45,172 bases of DNA from Nonomuraea zeae (GTDB lineage Bacteria; Actinomycetota; Actinomycetes; Streptosporangiales; Streptosporangiaceae), in assembly GCF_005889725.1 (NCBI RefSeq), contig NZ_VCKX01000076.1:1-45172 (forward strand), in the 5' to 3' direction. The position numbers were made by a program, and so were the translations under genes. The notes under the pieces were generated by a model. That model searched no databases. It was not told where the DNA came from and saw only the letters and a program-made list of their open reading frames with translations. Numbering within the stretch: position 1 is the first letter of the stretch; each line of letters starts with the position of its first letter. This document shows positions 7,436 to 14,767 of this stretch, piece by piece.

Positions 7436-7912
7436 TCAGGCCGAAGGCCACGACTCCTTCGGGGAGACGTAACTGCCGCGCTGGGGGACGGTGTAGATCC
7501 ACCCCTGCTCCCGGAGGAGCGCCATGGCCCGCCGCACCGTCTCCCGTGCCACGCTGTGCTGCTCCACCAGCTTCGCCTCACCCGGTATCGGGCGTCGAGG
7601 AGCGAATTGCCCCGCCTTTATCTGGTCGGCGATTTCTGTGGCGATCTGCTGGTAGAGGGGTACTTTGCGCTTCTTGCGTGGTGCTCCTTCGGCCGGCCCG
7701 ACGAAGGCGCCCTCTCCTTGGACGGTGTAGATGAGCCCTTCTTCGCGCAGGACGTGGATGGCCCGTCTGGCGGTGGTTCTGGCGACCCCGAACTCGTACT
7801 GGATGTCCGCCTCGCTCGGCACCGGGTGTCCCGACGAGAGCCCGGAGAGCCGGTGCCGCAGGATGTCGGCGATCTGGATGTAGACGTGGGTGTCCCCTTC
7901 GTAATCGAGCAC
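7436..7912 (-). CDS. Double winged-helix GntR-type regulator B
   Basis: A 158-residue paralogue of the gene 41 bp downstream. Two GntR winged helices fill the protein: residues ~8-72 (VPSEADIQYEFGVARTTARR, YTVQGEGAFVG) and ~84-150 (IPGEAKLVEQHSVARETVRR, YTVPQRGSYVS), joined by a basic linker (APRKKRKV). No ligand-binding domain is present. The GTG at 7912 is chosen because TATGTT lies exactly 6 nt upstream (leaderless) and the N-terminus then matches paralogue A (MLDYEG against MLDRDG). A longer form from the ATG at 7930 is possible but has neither a Shine-Dalgarno sequence nor a -10 box at the right distance. It is divergent from the small gene at 8023. Confidence 0.78.
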   Translation of the reverse strand: MLDYEGDTHVYIQIADILRHRLSGLSSGHPVPSEADIQYEFGVARTTARRAIHVLREEGLIYTVQGEGAFVGPAEGAPRKKRKVPLYQQIATEIADQIKAGQFAPRRPIPGEAKLVEQHSVARETVRRAMALLREQGWIYTVPQRGSYVSPKESWPSA

Positions 7913-7955
7913 GTAGGCAACATAGGCCAAGACGGGAGAGAGCTCTCATATCGCG

Positions 7956-8016
7956 CTGTCTGTTTAGACAGAAGTTCCTGTACAAGCAGACAAGCGCAGA
8001 CGACCGGACTTATGGT
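7956..8016 (+). promoter_or_regulatory. Intergenic control region between regulator B and the small divergent gene
   Basis: It contains a hairpin-type inverted repeat CTGTCT-gttt-AGACAG (7956-7971), the octamer TACAAGCA (7981-7988) also present upstream of regulator A, and a -10 TATGGT (8011-8016) located 6 nt before the GTG at 8023. The inverted repeat is a candidate site for the double-wHTH proteins. Confidence 0.5.
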
Positions 8017-8022
8017 TAGCGC

Positions 8023-8331
8023 GTGATCAGCTCTTCAGCACCGGTCCCAGAAGATGACCGGTTCCACTCGCCCCATGTGCCGGCGCCCCGCCCCGACTGC
8101 ATCACGCTCATGTGGGAGCCCCTGCACCCGACCAGCGGGCAGATCCGAGTCCGGGATTACACCTGCGACTGCGAAGCGACGTCCTACGAGCTGTGCCAGT
8201 CCGGCGGGCTCTACTTCATCCGCAGGACCCGCCGGGTCAACGGAGTGGAACTGATCGACGAGTGCGCCCGCAGCCGCCTGTCCAAGACGTTGATCGTCTG
8301 GGGCCAGCTGCTGCTGGGGTCCGCCAGATAG
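8023..8331 (+). CDS. Small Cys-containing protein of unknown function, divergent from the double-wHTH pair
   Basis: A 102-residue soluble protein that I do not recognise. It has a Pro-rich N-terminus, then a compact core containing YTCDCEATSYELCQ (three Cys in 12 residues), SGGLYFIRRTRR and a C-terminal predicted helix. There is no signal peptide or membrane segment. The GTG start is supported by TATGGT 6 nt upstream (leaderless). It shares a control region with the double-wHTH regulators and may be their target or cofactor. The clustered Cys suggest metal or redox sensing, but this is only a guess. Codon usage is typical of neighbouring genes. Confidence 0.6.
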   Translation: MISSSAPVPEDDRFHSPHVPAPRPDCITLMWEPLHPTSGQIRVRDYTCDCEATSYELCQSGGLYFIRRTRRVNGVELIDECARSRLSKTLIVWGQLLLGSAR

Positions 8332-8691
8332 AGGGACCGCGGAGTCGTCCTCGGGTTGGGCCGGGCCGCTCGCGACGGCCACCCCTGACCGGTAGGCGCC
8401 GTCGCCGCCCGCATCCACCACGCTGATGCACCCCGCTGGTCACCGTGACAGCCAGGCCCGACACGCCATCACCTGCCTCCTGCACGAGGGCGATCGGCAT
8501 CGAGAACCTGAACTTCTCGCAGGAGCAGCCGCAAACCCCTTTAACCTGCCCGGCCCTGCTCACGTGTTGAGGAACGGTGCCCCTTTTCCCGACGTCCGCA
8601 GCGCGGAAGCCTGTGGGATCGACGGTGGAGCGTCCGGGGAAGCCGTGCGCTCCTGCGGGTCACGACGCAGGAGCGAACGCGGGGCGCTCCA
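8332..8691. other. Convergent intergenic region, 360 bp
   Basis: No convincing gene. It holds the terminator hairpin at 8648-8675 for the minus-strand kinase. Open frames across it lack recognisable domains and start signals. Confidence 0.55.
8648..8675 (-). terminator. Hairpin downstream of kinase copy 2
   Basis: A perfect 10-bp stem (CGCTCCTGCG / CGCAGGAGCG) with an 8-nt loop, 17 nt beyond the kinase stop. No U-tract follows, as is common for actinomycete terminators. Confidence 0.6.
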
Positions 8692-9786
8692 TCAAGCGCC
8701 GGCGGTGAACGCGGCGTGCCGGGCCCTGGCGTCGGGCCCGGTGCCGGTCTCCGGCAGGTAGTCGCGTGCCGCCAGCCAGGCCGCCGCGCCGGCCGCGTCG
8801 CCGGCCGTGCTGACCTGCTCGCCCGCCAGCAGCTCGATCACGGCCTGACGCACCGGGCCGGCGCTGGTCAGCACGCTTCCGGCGAGCACCACCGGGCCGG
8901 ACACGTGCACTCTCCTGAGCGTGGCGGCCAGGTGGTCGGCGGCGGCATGCGCGATCTTCACCGCTTCGGGGTCGCCTGCCGCGGCGGCCTGGCTGACCGG
9001 CGCGGCCAGGGCGGCCAGGCGCATGTGGTCGGCCTGCGCCAGCCGGACGATGCGGTCGGCGGCGGCCCGCGGCGTGGCGGGCCGCTCGCCGCCGAGGAAG
9101 TGCTCCCCGACAAGCGCGGCCAGCAAGCCACCGCCCGAGCCGCCCGAGCCGCCCGAGCCGCCTGATCCGCCCGAGCCGCCCGAGCCTCCGGAACCGCTCG
9201 CGCCGCCGCCCGAGCCGCCCGCAGCGTCGACCGTGCGCTCCGGGCTGCTCGCGGTGAGTGCTTCGACGGGGAGGAGGTCGCGGTCCAGGGCCTCGATGAC
9301 CGCCTTGGTGGCCGCGCGGCCGATCCAGAAGCCGGATCCCGCGTCGCCCAGCAGCCACCCCAGCCCGTCGGCGAGCGCGTCGAGCTCGTGGCCCACGATC
9401 CTGGCCGCCACCGCGCCCGTACCGGACAGCAGGAGGGAGCCGTCCGGCTCCGGCGACCCCGCCGCGTACGCGATCGGCACGTCGCCCACGTACCGCGGCC
9501 CCTCGGCGATCCCGTGAGAGGCCCAGACCTTCGCCAGCTCCGGCACCATCTCCGCGACGTGCCCGGCGACCCCGGCCAGCGACCCGACCACGCGCGGCCC
9601 GCCGCCGGACGGGAGCGCCGCTTCCAGAGCGGCCGCGATCGCCGTGACCGCCTTGGTCAGCCCGTGGGCGCTCGGATTGCCGGCGCCCGCCCGCGCGTAG
9701 CCGACGCGGGTCCCGTCGAGCGCGTGGACGGCCACGCGGGTGGAGGTGGCACCGGCATCGACGCCGACCACTAGCGATTGAGTCAC
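8692..9786 (-). CDS. N-acetylglucosamine kinase, BadF/BadG family (copy 2, with Gly/Ser insert)
   Basis: A 364-residue ASKHA-fold kinase, full length for the family. Motifs are VVGVDAGATSTRVAVH (phosphate 1), LLSGTGAVAARIVG (phosphate 2), GDAGSGFWIGRAA and VVLAGSVL near the C-terminus. It would phosphorylate GlcNAc or a related amino sugar in the cytoplasm for the SIS enzyme at 10736. Between the core motifs and GGLLAALVGEHF lies a ~33-residue Gly/Ser tract of GGS repeats, unusual for a globular kinase. The start is GTG at 9786; the Shine-Dalgarno is weak (CAGG). It is divergent from rpiR copy 2 and followed by a hairpin terminator. Confidence 0.85.
   Translation of the reverse strand: MTQSLVVGVDAGATSTRVAVHALDGTRVGYARAGAGNPSAHGLTKAVTAIAAALEAALPSGGGPRVVGSLAGVAGHVAEMVPELAKVWASHGIAEGPRYVGDVPIAYAAGSPEPDGSLLLSGTGAVAARIVGHELDALADGLGWLLGDAGSGFWIGRAATKAVIEALDRDLLPVEALTASSPERTVDAAGGSGGGASGSGGSGGSGGSGGSGGSGGSGGGLLAALVGEHFLGGERPATPRAAADRIVRLAQADHMRLAALAAPVSQAAAAGDPEAVKIAHAAADHLAATLRRVHVSGPVVLAGSVLTSAGPVRQAVIELLAGEQVSTAGDAAGAAAWLAARDYLPETGTGPDARARHAAFTAGA
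9128..9223 (-). repeat. GGS-coding 9-bp tandem repeats inside kinase copy 2
   Basis: Roughly eight imperfect repeats of a 9-bp unit (plus strand CCGCCCGAG) encode a (GGS)n tract in frame. The array is likely to be length-polymorphic by slippage. Confidence 0.85.
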
Positions 9787-9802
9787 GGTCTGATCCTGGG
9801 GG

Positions 9803-9865
9803 TTGACGCCACCCTGAAGCAAGAATAATTTTCGCCAGAAGACCGAGTATTCGGAAGGAATATTC
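9803..9865 (+). promoter_or_regulatory. rpiR copy 2 promoter and leader repeats
   Basis: The -35 TTGACG (9803-9808) and -10 TAATTT (9826-9831) are 17 bp apart, the same layout as at copy 1. On the minus strand TATTCT (9822-9827) overlaps it and can serve the divergent kinase. In the leader, GAGTATTCG (9845-9853) and GAATATTCG (9858-9866) form a direct repeat spaced 13 bp, candidate RpiR sites, with GGAAGGA (9853-9859) as ribosome site. Confidence 0.6.
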
Positions 9866-10735
9866 GTGACTTCAGGAGCCCTCGGGCGCGTCGAAACAGA
9901 GCTACCCGGTTTGCCGGAGGCATTGCGCAGGGTCGGCGAGGTGATACTCGGCGATCCGGCCGAGGCCGCGCGGTCGACCATCATCGCGCTGGCCGAGCGG
10001 GCCGGCAGCTCGCCCGCCACCGTGACCAGGTTCTGCCGGGCGTTCGGCTTCTCCGGCTACGCCGAGCTGCGCGTCGCGCTGGCCACCGAGACCGGGCGGG
10101 CCGCGCAGGCGGGCTGGGGCGCGGGCGTGGGCCACGAGATCGGTCCCGACGACCCGCTCGACGCGGCCATCGAGGTGATGGCGGCGGCCGACGCGCGACT
10201 CATCCAGGACACCGCCGCGCAGCTCGACCTCGACATCGTGGCCCAGGTCGCCGACGCCATCGTGGCCGCCCCACGGGTGCTCCTCGTCGGCGTCTCGACC
10301 AGCGGGAACGTCGCGACCATGTTCGAGGGGCGGCTGCGCCGCATCGGCATCCCGGGCTGGAGCGCGGGCGACGCGCACGTGGCGCTGTCGGAGGCGGCCC
10401 TGCTGAAGGCGGGCGACGTGGCCATCGGCATCAGCCACCGGGGCCGCACCCGCGAGGTCATGGAGGCGCTGGCGGAGGCCGGCAGCCACGGGGCCACGTC
10501 CGTCGCGGTCACCTCGTTCGCCCGCTCGCCGCTGGCGGACCTGGCCGATCTCGTGCTGACCACCGCCAGCAGGGAGACCACGTTCAGACTCGGCGGGCTG
10601 GCCGCCGTCCATTCGCAGCTGTTCGTGCTGGACGCCGTGTACGTGGCGGTGGCCCAGCGAACCTACGAACGCACGAACGAGGCGTTCGAGCGCACGATCA
10701 GCGCCGTGGAGAGTCATCGGGTGGAGAGAGGCTGA
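9866..10735 (+). CDS. RpiR/MurR-family regulator (copy 2)
   Basis: A 289-residue regulator, the same length as the copy at 586-1455. It has an N-terminal RpiR HTH (AERAGSSPATVTRFCRAFGF, residues ~45-64) and a C-terminal SIS sensor (LLVGVSTSGNVA, AIGISHRGRTREVMEALAEA). It probably represses or activates the divergent kinase and the downstream SIS-NgcEFG genes in response to an amino-sugar phosphate. GTG start with GGAAGGA 6 nt upstream. The next ATG follows its stop directly, with no spacer. Compared with copy 1, GISHSGRTR has become GISHRGRTR in the sugar-phosphate loop, which may change ligand preference. Confidence 0.88.
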   Translation: MTSGALGRVETELPGLPEALRRVGEVILGDPAEAARSTIIALAERAGSSPATVTRFCRAFGFSGYAELRVALATETGRAAQAGWGAGVGHEIGPDDPLDAAIEVMAAADARLIQDTAAQLDLDIVAQVADAIVAAPRVLLVGVSTSGNVATMFEGRLRRIGIPGWSAGDAHVALSEAALLKAGDVAIGISHRGRTREVMEALAEAGSHGATSVAVTSFARSPLADLADLVLTTASRETTFRLGGLAAVHSQLFVLDAVYVAVAQRTYERTNEAFERTISAVESHRVERG

Positions 10736-11470
10736 ATGACGTACGCATCAAAGGTCCTCGATCTGGCACAACAGGTCGCGCAGAGCCAGGCGGACCGGGT
10801 CAGTGAGGCGTCGGCGCTGCTGGTGGGCTCGATCAGGGCGGACGGGGTGGTCAACGCGTTCGGCTCCGGGCACTCCGAGGCGATCGCCATGGAGATCGCC
10901 GGGCGGGCCGGCGGGCTCGTGCCGAGCAACCGCCTCTCCCCGCGGGACCTCGTGCTGTACGGCGGCCAGCCCCCGAGCGTGCTCACCCCGGAGCTGGAGC
11001 GGGATCCGGCCGTCGCCCACCAGATCTACGACCTGGCGCCGGTCGAGCCGCAGGACGTGTTCGTGCTGATCTCCAGCTCCGGCGTGAACGGCGCGGTCGT
11101 CGAGCTGGCCACGATCGTCAAGGAACGCGGCCACCCCCTGATCGCGCTGACCTCGGTCGAGCACAGCACCCGGATGACCTCGCGCCACCCGTCGGGCGGC
11201 AAGCTGCTCGACCTGGCCGACGTCGTCCTGGACAACGGCGCGCCGTACGGGGACGCCATCCTCGACCTGCCCGGCGGCGGCAGCTACGGTGCGGTTTCCA
11301 CGATCACCTCCGCGCTGCTCGCGCAGATGGTGGTCACCGAGGCGGTCGACGCGCTCGTGGCGCTGGGCGAGACGCCTCCCATCTACCTGTCGGTCAACGT
11401 CACCGGCGGCGACGAGCACAACAAGGCGCTGGAGAGCCGCTACACCGGGCGCATCCGGCGCGGATCATGA
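10736..11470 (+). CDS. SIS-domain sugar-phosphate protein, UPF0309/NagS-like (copy 2)
   Basis: A 244-residue SIS protein paralogous to 1452-2210. Conserved loops are AFGSGHSEAIAMEIAGRAGG, ISSSGVNGAVVELATIVKER and a C-terminal YTGRIRRGS close to YAGRIRRGA of copy 1. It is predicted to act on a hexosamine-6-phosphate made by the kinase; a GlcNAc-6-phosphate dehydratase role by analogy with Streptomyces SCO4393 is inference. It begins directly after the rpiR stop, with GAGAGG as ribosome site inside the upstream gene. The NgcE-like gene follows 19 bp later, so regulator, enzyme and importer are one transcription unit. Confidence 0.8.
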   Translation: MTYASKVLDLAQQVAQSQADRVSEASALLVGSIRADGVVNAFGSGHSEAIAMEIAGRAGGLVPSNRLSPRDLVLYGGQPPSVLTPELERDPAVAHQIYDLAPVEPQDVFVLISSSGVNGAVVELATIVKERGHPLIALTSVEHSTRMTSRHPSGGKLLDLADVVLDNGAPYGDAILDLPGGGSYGAVSTITSALLAQMVVTEAVDALVALGETPPIYLSVNVTGGDEHNKALESRYTGRIRRGS

Positions 11471-11489
11471 ATAGTCAGGAGTAGTCATC

Positions 11490-12902
11490 ATGCCGAACAC
11501 CCCCCATATCACCAGACGAGAGCTCCTTCGCGGTGCCGCGCTCGTACCCGTGGCGGGCGCGCTCGCCGCGTGTGCCACGCCGGCGGCCAAGCCGGCCGCC
11601 AGCTCCTCGGCCGCGCCGGTGGCGACCAGCGCGGCCAACCCCTTCGGCGTGGCGGCCGACAAGCCGCTGGAGGTGTGGATCTTCGACGGCGGCTTCGGCC
11701 AGGACTACGCCAAGAACATCCACCAGCCGCTGTTCAAGACCAAGTACCCGAAGGTCGAGATCAAGCACAACGCCACCAAGGAGATCACCAAGGTCCTCCA
11801 GCCGCGCTTCGCCGGCGGCAACCCGCCCGAGGTGATCGACAACTCCGGCGCCAACTTCATGGACTTCGGCGCGCTCGCGCAGGACAGCCAGATGCAGGAC
11901 CTGACGCCGCTGCTCGACGCGCCCTCGTGGGACGACCCGGCCACCAAGGTCAGGGACACCATCGACCAGTCGGTCATCGACATCGGCACCTACGACGGCA
12001 AGTTCAGCGTCCTCGGGTACGTCAACTACATCCACGGCATCTGGTACTCGCAGAAGGTGTTCAGGGACAACGGCTGGGAGATCCCGAAGACCTGGGACGA
12101 GTTCCTCAAGCTCTGCGAGACCATCAAGAAGTCCGGCAAGATGGCGCCCTTCACGTATGCCGGGAAGTTCCCGCAGTACCTCTATGAGCCGCTGCTGACC
12201 ATGGCCGCGAAGATCGGCGGCAGCGAGGTCCTGGTCAACATCGACAACCTCGAGGACGGCGCCTGGACCAGCGAGGCCATGAAGACCGCGGCCACGGCCT
12301 GGGCGGAGGTGGGCGCCAAATATCTGATGGAGGGCACCACCGGCCTCGACCACGTGCAGACCCAGACCGCCCAGAACAAGTACAAGGTGGCCATGCTGCC
12401 CTCCGGCTCCTGGCTGGAGAACGAGCAGAAGACCACCACCCCGGCCGACTTCGAGTACGGCATGTTCCCGATCCCCGACTTCACCAGCTCGGACAAGATG
12501 CCCTACGGCACCCTGCACACCCAGCCGGGCGAGAACTTCATCGTCTCCGCCAAGAGCGCCAACCCCCAGGCGGGCATGGAGTACCTGCGGGCCATGCTGT
12601 CGAAGAAGGCGGCCGGCGACTTCAGCGAGCTGGTGCGTACCGTGACCGTGGTCAAGGGCGCGAGCGAGGGCCGCCAGAACTCGCCGGGCGTCGCGAGCGC
12701 CTCCAAGGCGGTCGCCGACGCGGGCGCGAACGCCCTCTACTACCGCTGGCAGACCTGGTACGGCCCGCTCAAGGACGAGGGCATCGCCGCGACCGGCGAG
12801 CTGATGTCCGGTGGCCTGACGCCGGACAAGTACCTGGAGCGGATGCAGAAGAAGGCCGACGAGATCAAGAACGACTCCTCGATCAAGAAGTACAAGCGCT
12901 GA
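11490..12902 (+). CDS. ngcE: NgcE: N-acetylglucosamine/diacetylchitobiose-binding lipoprotein
   Basis: A 470-residue solute-binding protein with a twin-arginine lipoprotein signal (TRRELLRGAAL, lipobox LAAC, Cys28). Family-typical segments are IFDGGFGQDYAKNIHQPLFK, KYPKVEIKHNATKEI, LQPRFAGGNPPEVIDNSGAN and PSGSWLENE, matching the NgcE family that captures GlcNAc and chitobiose in Streptomyces. AGGAG lies ~8 nt before the ATG. The stop overlaps the NgcF start. Specificity is inferred from family membership; the surrounding amino-sugar genes support it. Confidence 0.9.
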   Translation: MPNTPHITRRELLRGAALVPVAGALAACATPAAKPAASSSAAPVATSAANPFGVAADKPLEVWIFDGGFGQDYAKNIHQPLFKTKYPKVEIKHNATKEITKVLQPRFAGGNPPEVIDNSGANFMDFGALAQDSQMQDLTPLLDAPSWDDPATKVRDTIDQSVIDIGTYDGKFSVLGYVNYIHGIWYSQKVFRDNGWEIPKTWDEFLKLCETIKKSGKMAPFTYAGKFPQYLYEPLLTMAAKIGGSEVLVNIDNLEDGAWTSEAMKTAATAWAEVGAKYLMEGTTGLDHVQTQTAQNKYKVAMLPSGSWLENEQKTTTPADFEYGMFPIPDFTSSDKMPYGTLHTQPGENFIVSAKSANPQAGMEYLRAMLSKKAAGDFSELVRTVTVVKGASEGRQNSPGVASASKAVADAGANALYYRWQTWYGPLKDEGIAATGELMSGGLTPDKYLERMQKKADEIKNDSSIKKYKR

Positions 12903-13813
12903 TGATGTTCAACAGGTATCGCCGTGGGCTGTTCATCACCTCGTTCCTGGCAGCCCCGGTGATTCTCTACCTGGTTTACGTGATCTCCCCGTACATCCAG
13001 GCGTTCTACATCGCGATGACGGACTGGCGCGGCGTGACGGCCACGCCCACCTTCATCGGCCTGGACAACTTCCAGCGGCTCTTCGGCGACGGGACCTTCT
13101 GGAAGGCGGTCACGCACAACGGCGCGTTGCTCGTGCTGCTGCCGCTGATCACGATCGTCATCGCCCTGTTCTTCGCCTTCCTGCTGAACGTGGGCGGGGC
13201 GCAGGGCGTGACGGGGATCCGCGGGTCGAAGTTCTACCGCGTGGTGTTCTTCTTCCCGCAGGTCCTGGCCGTCGCGGTGGTGGCGGTGCTGTTCCAGCAG
13301 GTGTTCAGGCCCGACGGCAGCGGCATGCTGAACGGGCCGCTGATGGCACTCGGCCTGGACCCGGTCGGCTTCCTGTCCAACCGGAACGTGGCGTTCTGGT
13401 CGGTGCTGGGCGTCATGGTGTGGCAGGCGGTCGGCTTCTACGTCGTGCTGTTCTCCGCTGGCCTGGCCTCCATCCCCAGGGACATGTTCGAGGCCGCGCA
13501 GATCGACGGGGCGAGCCGGCTCAGCCTGTTCTTCCGCATCACGCTCCCGCTGCTGTGGGACACCGTCCAGGTGGCCTGGGTCTATCTGGGCATCCTGGCG
13601 CTGGACGTGTTCGCGATCGTGTGGGTCATGACCGACCAGCACGGCGGTCCCGACTGGTCGACCACGGTCATGGCCGCCGAGATCTACCGCAACGCCTTCC
13701 AATACTTCCGCTTCGGCTATGCCTCCGCCCTGGGCGTGGTGATGTTCTTCTTCACCGTCGGCTTCGCGGTCCTCTCGCTGCGGCTCTCGCGGCGCGAACG
13801 AATCGAGTACTGA
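12902..13813 (+). CDS. ngcF: NgcF-like sugar permease
   Basis: A 303-residue MalF-type membrane protein with about six transmembrane segments and the EAA loop DMFEAAQIDGASRLSLFFRI. Its ATG overlaps the ngcE stop and its stop overlaps the next start (TGATG), so it is translationally coupled on both sides. Together with the downstream permease it forms the GlcNAc/chitobiose channel. As for the Das-like system, no ATPase gene is nearby. Confidence 0.85.
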   Translation: MMFNRYRRGLFITSFLAAPVILYLVYVISPYIQAFYIAMTDWRGVTATPTFIGLDNFQRLFGDGTFWKAVTHNGALLVLLPLITIVIALFFAFLLNVGGAQGVTGIRGSKFYRVVFFFPQVLAVAVVAVLFQQVFRPDGSGMLNGPLMALGLDPVGFLSNRNVAFWSVLGVMVWQAVGFYVVLFSAGLASIPRDMFEAAQIDGASRLSLFFRITLPLLWDTVQVAWVYLGILALDVFAIVWVMTDQHGGPDWSTTVMAAEIYRNAFQYFRFGYASALGVVMFFFTVGFAVLSLRLSRRERIEY

Positions 13814-14730
13814 TGACAACGATGATCTCCTGGACGGCGGCGAACTCGCGCAAGATCGCCCGACAGGAGCGCAAGCGCCGGCTCGGCCCGCTCGGCATCC
13901 TGACGCACCTCGCGTTGCTGGTGTGGACGCTGCTGGTGATGGTGCCGATCCTGTGGACGTTCCTGGCCTCGGTGAAGAGCGAGGACGAGATCTTCGGCGA
14001 CGCCTGGTCGCTGCCCGCCTCGCTGCGCTGGGACAACTTCGCCCGAGCCTGGGAGCAGGCGCACATCGGTCAGTACATGCTCAACAGCGTCATCGTGGTG
14101 ACCTTCAGCACGTTCGGGACGATGCTCATCGGGTCGATGGCCGCGTACGTCCTGGCCCGGTATCCCTTCCGCGGCAACCGGGCGGTCTACCTGCTGTTCG
14201 TGTCGGGGCTGGCCTTCCCGGTCTACCTGGCGCTGACGCCGCTGTTCTTCGTCGTGCAGAACATGGGGAACGTGCCGCTGCTCGGCCCGTTCATCGGCCT
14301 GAACACGCATGCGGGGCTCGTGCTGGTCTACATCGCGTACTCGATGCCGTTCACTGTCTTCTTCCTGTCGGCCTTCTTCCGCACGCTGCCGACGGCGGTG
14401 GGGGAGGCGGCGATGGTGGACGGGGCCTCGCACACGCGGGTGTTCTTCCAGATCATGCTGCCGATGGCCAGGCCGGGCATCATCAGCATCACGATCTTCA
14501 ACATCCTGGGCCAGTGGAACCAGTACCAGCTCCCGCTGGTGCTGCTCCAGGAACGCGACAAGTGGGTGCTCACCCAGGGCATAGCCGACATCTCCACCGC
14601 CGCCGGATACGACCAGGACTGGTCGGCCCTGTTCGCCGCCCTGACCCTGGCCATCCTGCCCATGCTCGTCGTCTACACGGTCTTCCAGCGCCAGATCCAG
14701 TCCGGCCTCACCTCGGGGGCGCTCAAATAG
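13813..14730 (+). CDS. ngcG: NgcG-like sugar permease
   Basis: A 305-residue MalG-type permease. A basic cytoplasmic N-terminus (RKIARQERKRRLG) precedes about six membrane segments; the EAA loop is visible as GEAAMVDGASHTRVFFQIML. The C-terminus (LTSGALK) is like that of other MalG-type subunits (the Das-like one ends MTAGAVKG). It is the last gene of the rpiR-SIS-ngcEFG unit; a 16-bp palindrome follows 7 bp after the stop. Confidence 0.85.
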   Translation: MTTMISWTAANSRKIARQERKRRLGPLGILTHLALLVWTLLVMVPILWTFLASVKSEDEIFGDAWSLPASLRWDNFARAWEQAHIGQYMLNSVIVVTFSTFGTMLIGSMAAYVLARYPFRGNRAVYLLFVSGLAFPVYLALTPLFFVVQNMGNVPLLGPFIGLNTHAGLVLVYIAYSMPFTVFFLSAFFRTLPTAVGEAAMVDGASHTRVFFQIMLPMARPGIISITIFNILGQWNQYQLPLVLLQERDKWVLTQGIADISTAAGYDQDWSALFAALTLAILPMLVVYTVFQRQIQSGLTSGALK

Positions 14731-14737
14731 CTCGCAT

Positions 14738-14753
14738 GCCCGGCATGCCGGGC
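14738..14753. promoter_or_regulatory. 16-bp perfect palindrome between ngcG and APH gene
   Basis: GCCCGGCATGCCGGGC is fully self-complementary. It could be a compact terminator for the ngc operon or an operator for the APH gene, whose -10 TAGGCT (14755-14760) starts 2 bp later. Confidence 0.5.
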
Positions 14754-14767
14754 TTAGGCTGCGGGAT

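Noticed and set aside
7671..7691. Basic linker APRKKRKV resembling an SV40-type nuclear localisation signal
   Set aside because: A bacterial protein; a basic linker between two DNA-binding domains is enough explanation.
3840..14730. Missing ABC ATPase due to a frameshifted gene
   Set aside because: No Walker A or signature motif in any frame between the transporter genes; a shared MsiK-type ATPase is the known solution.
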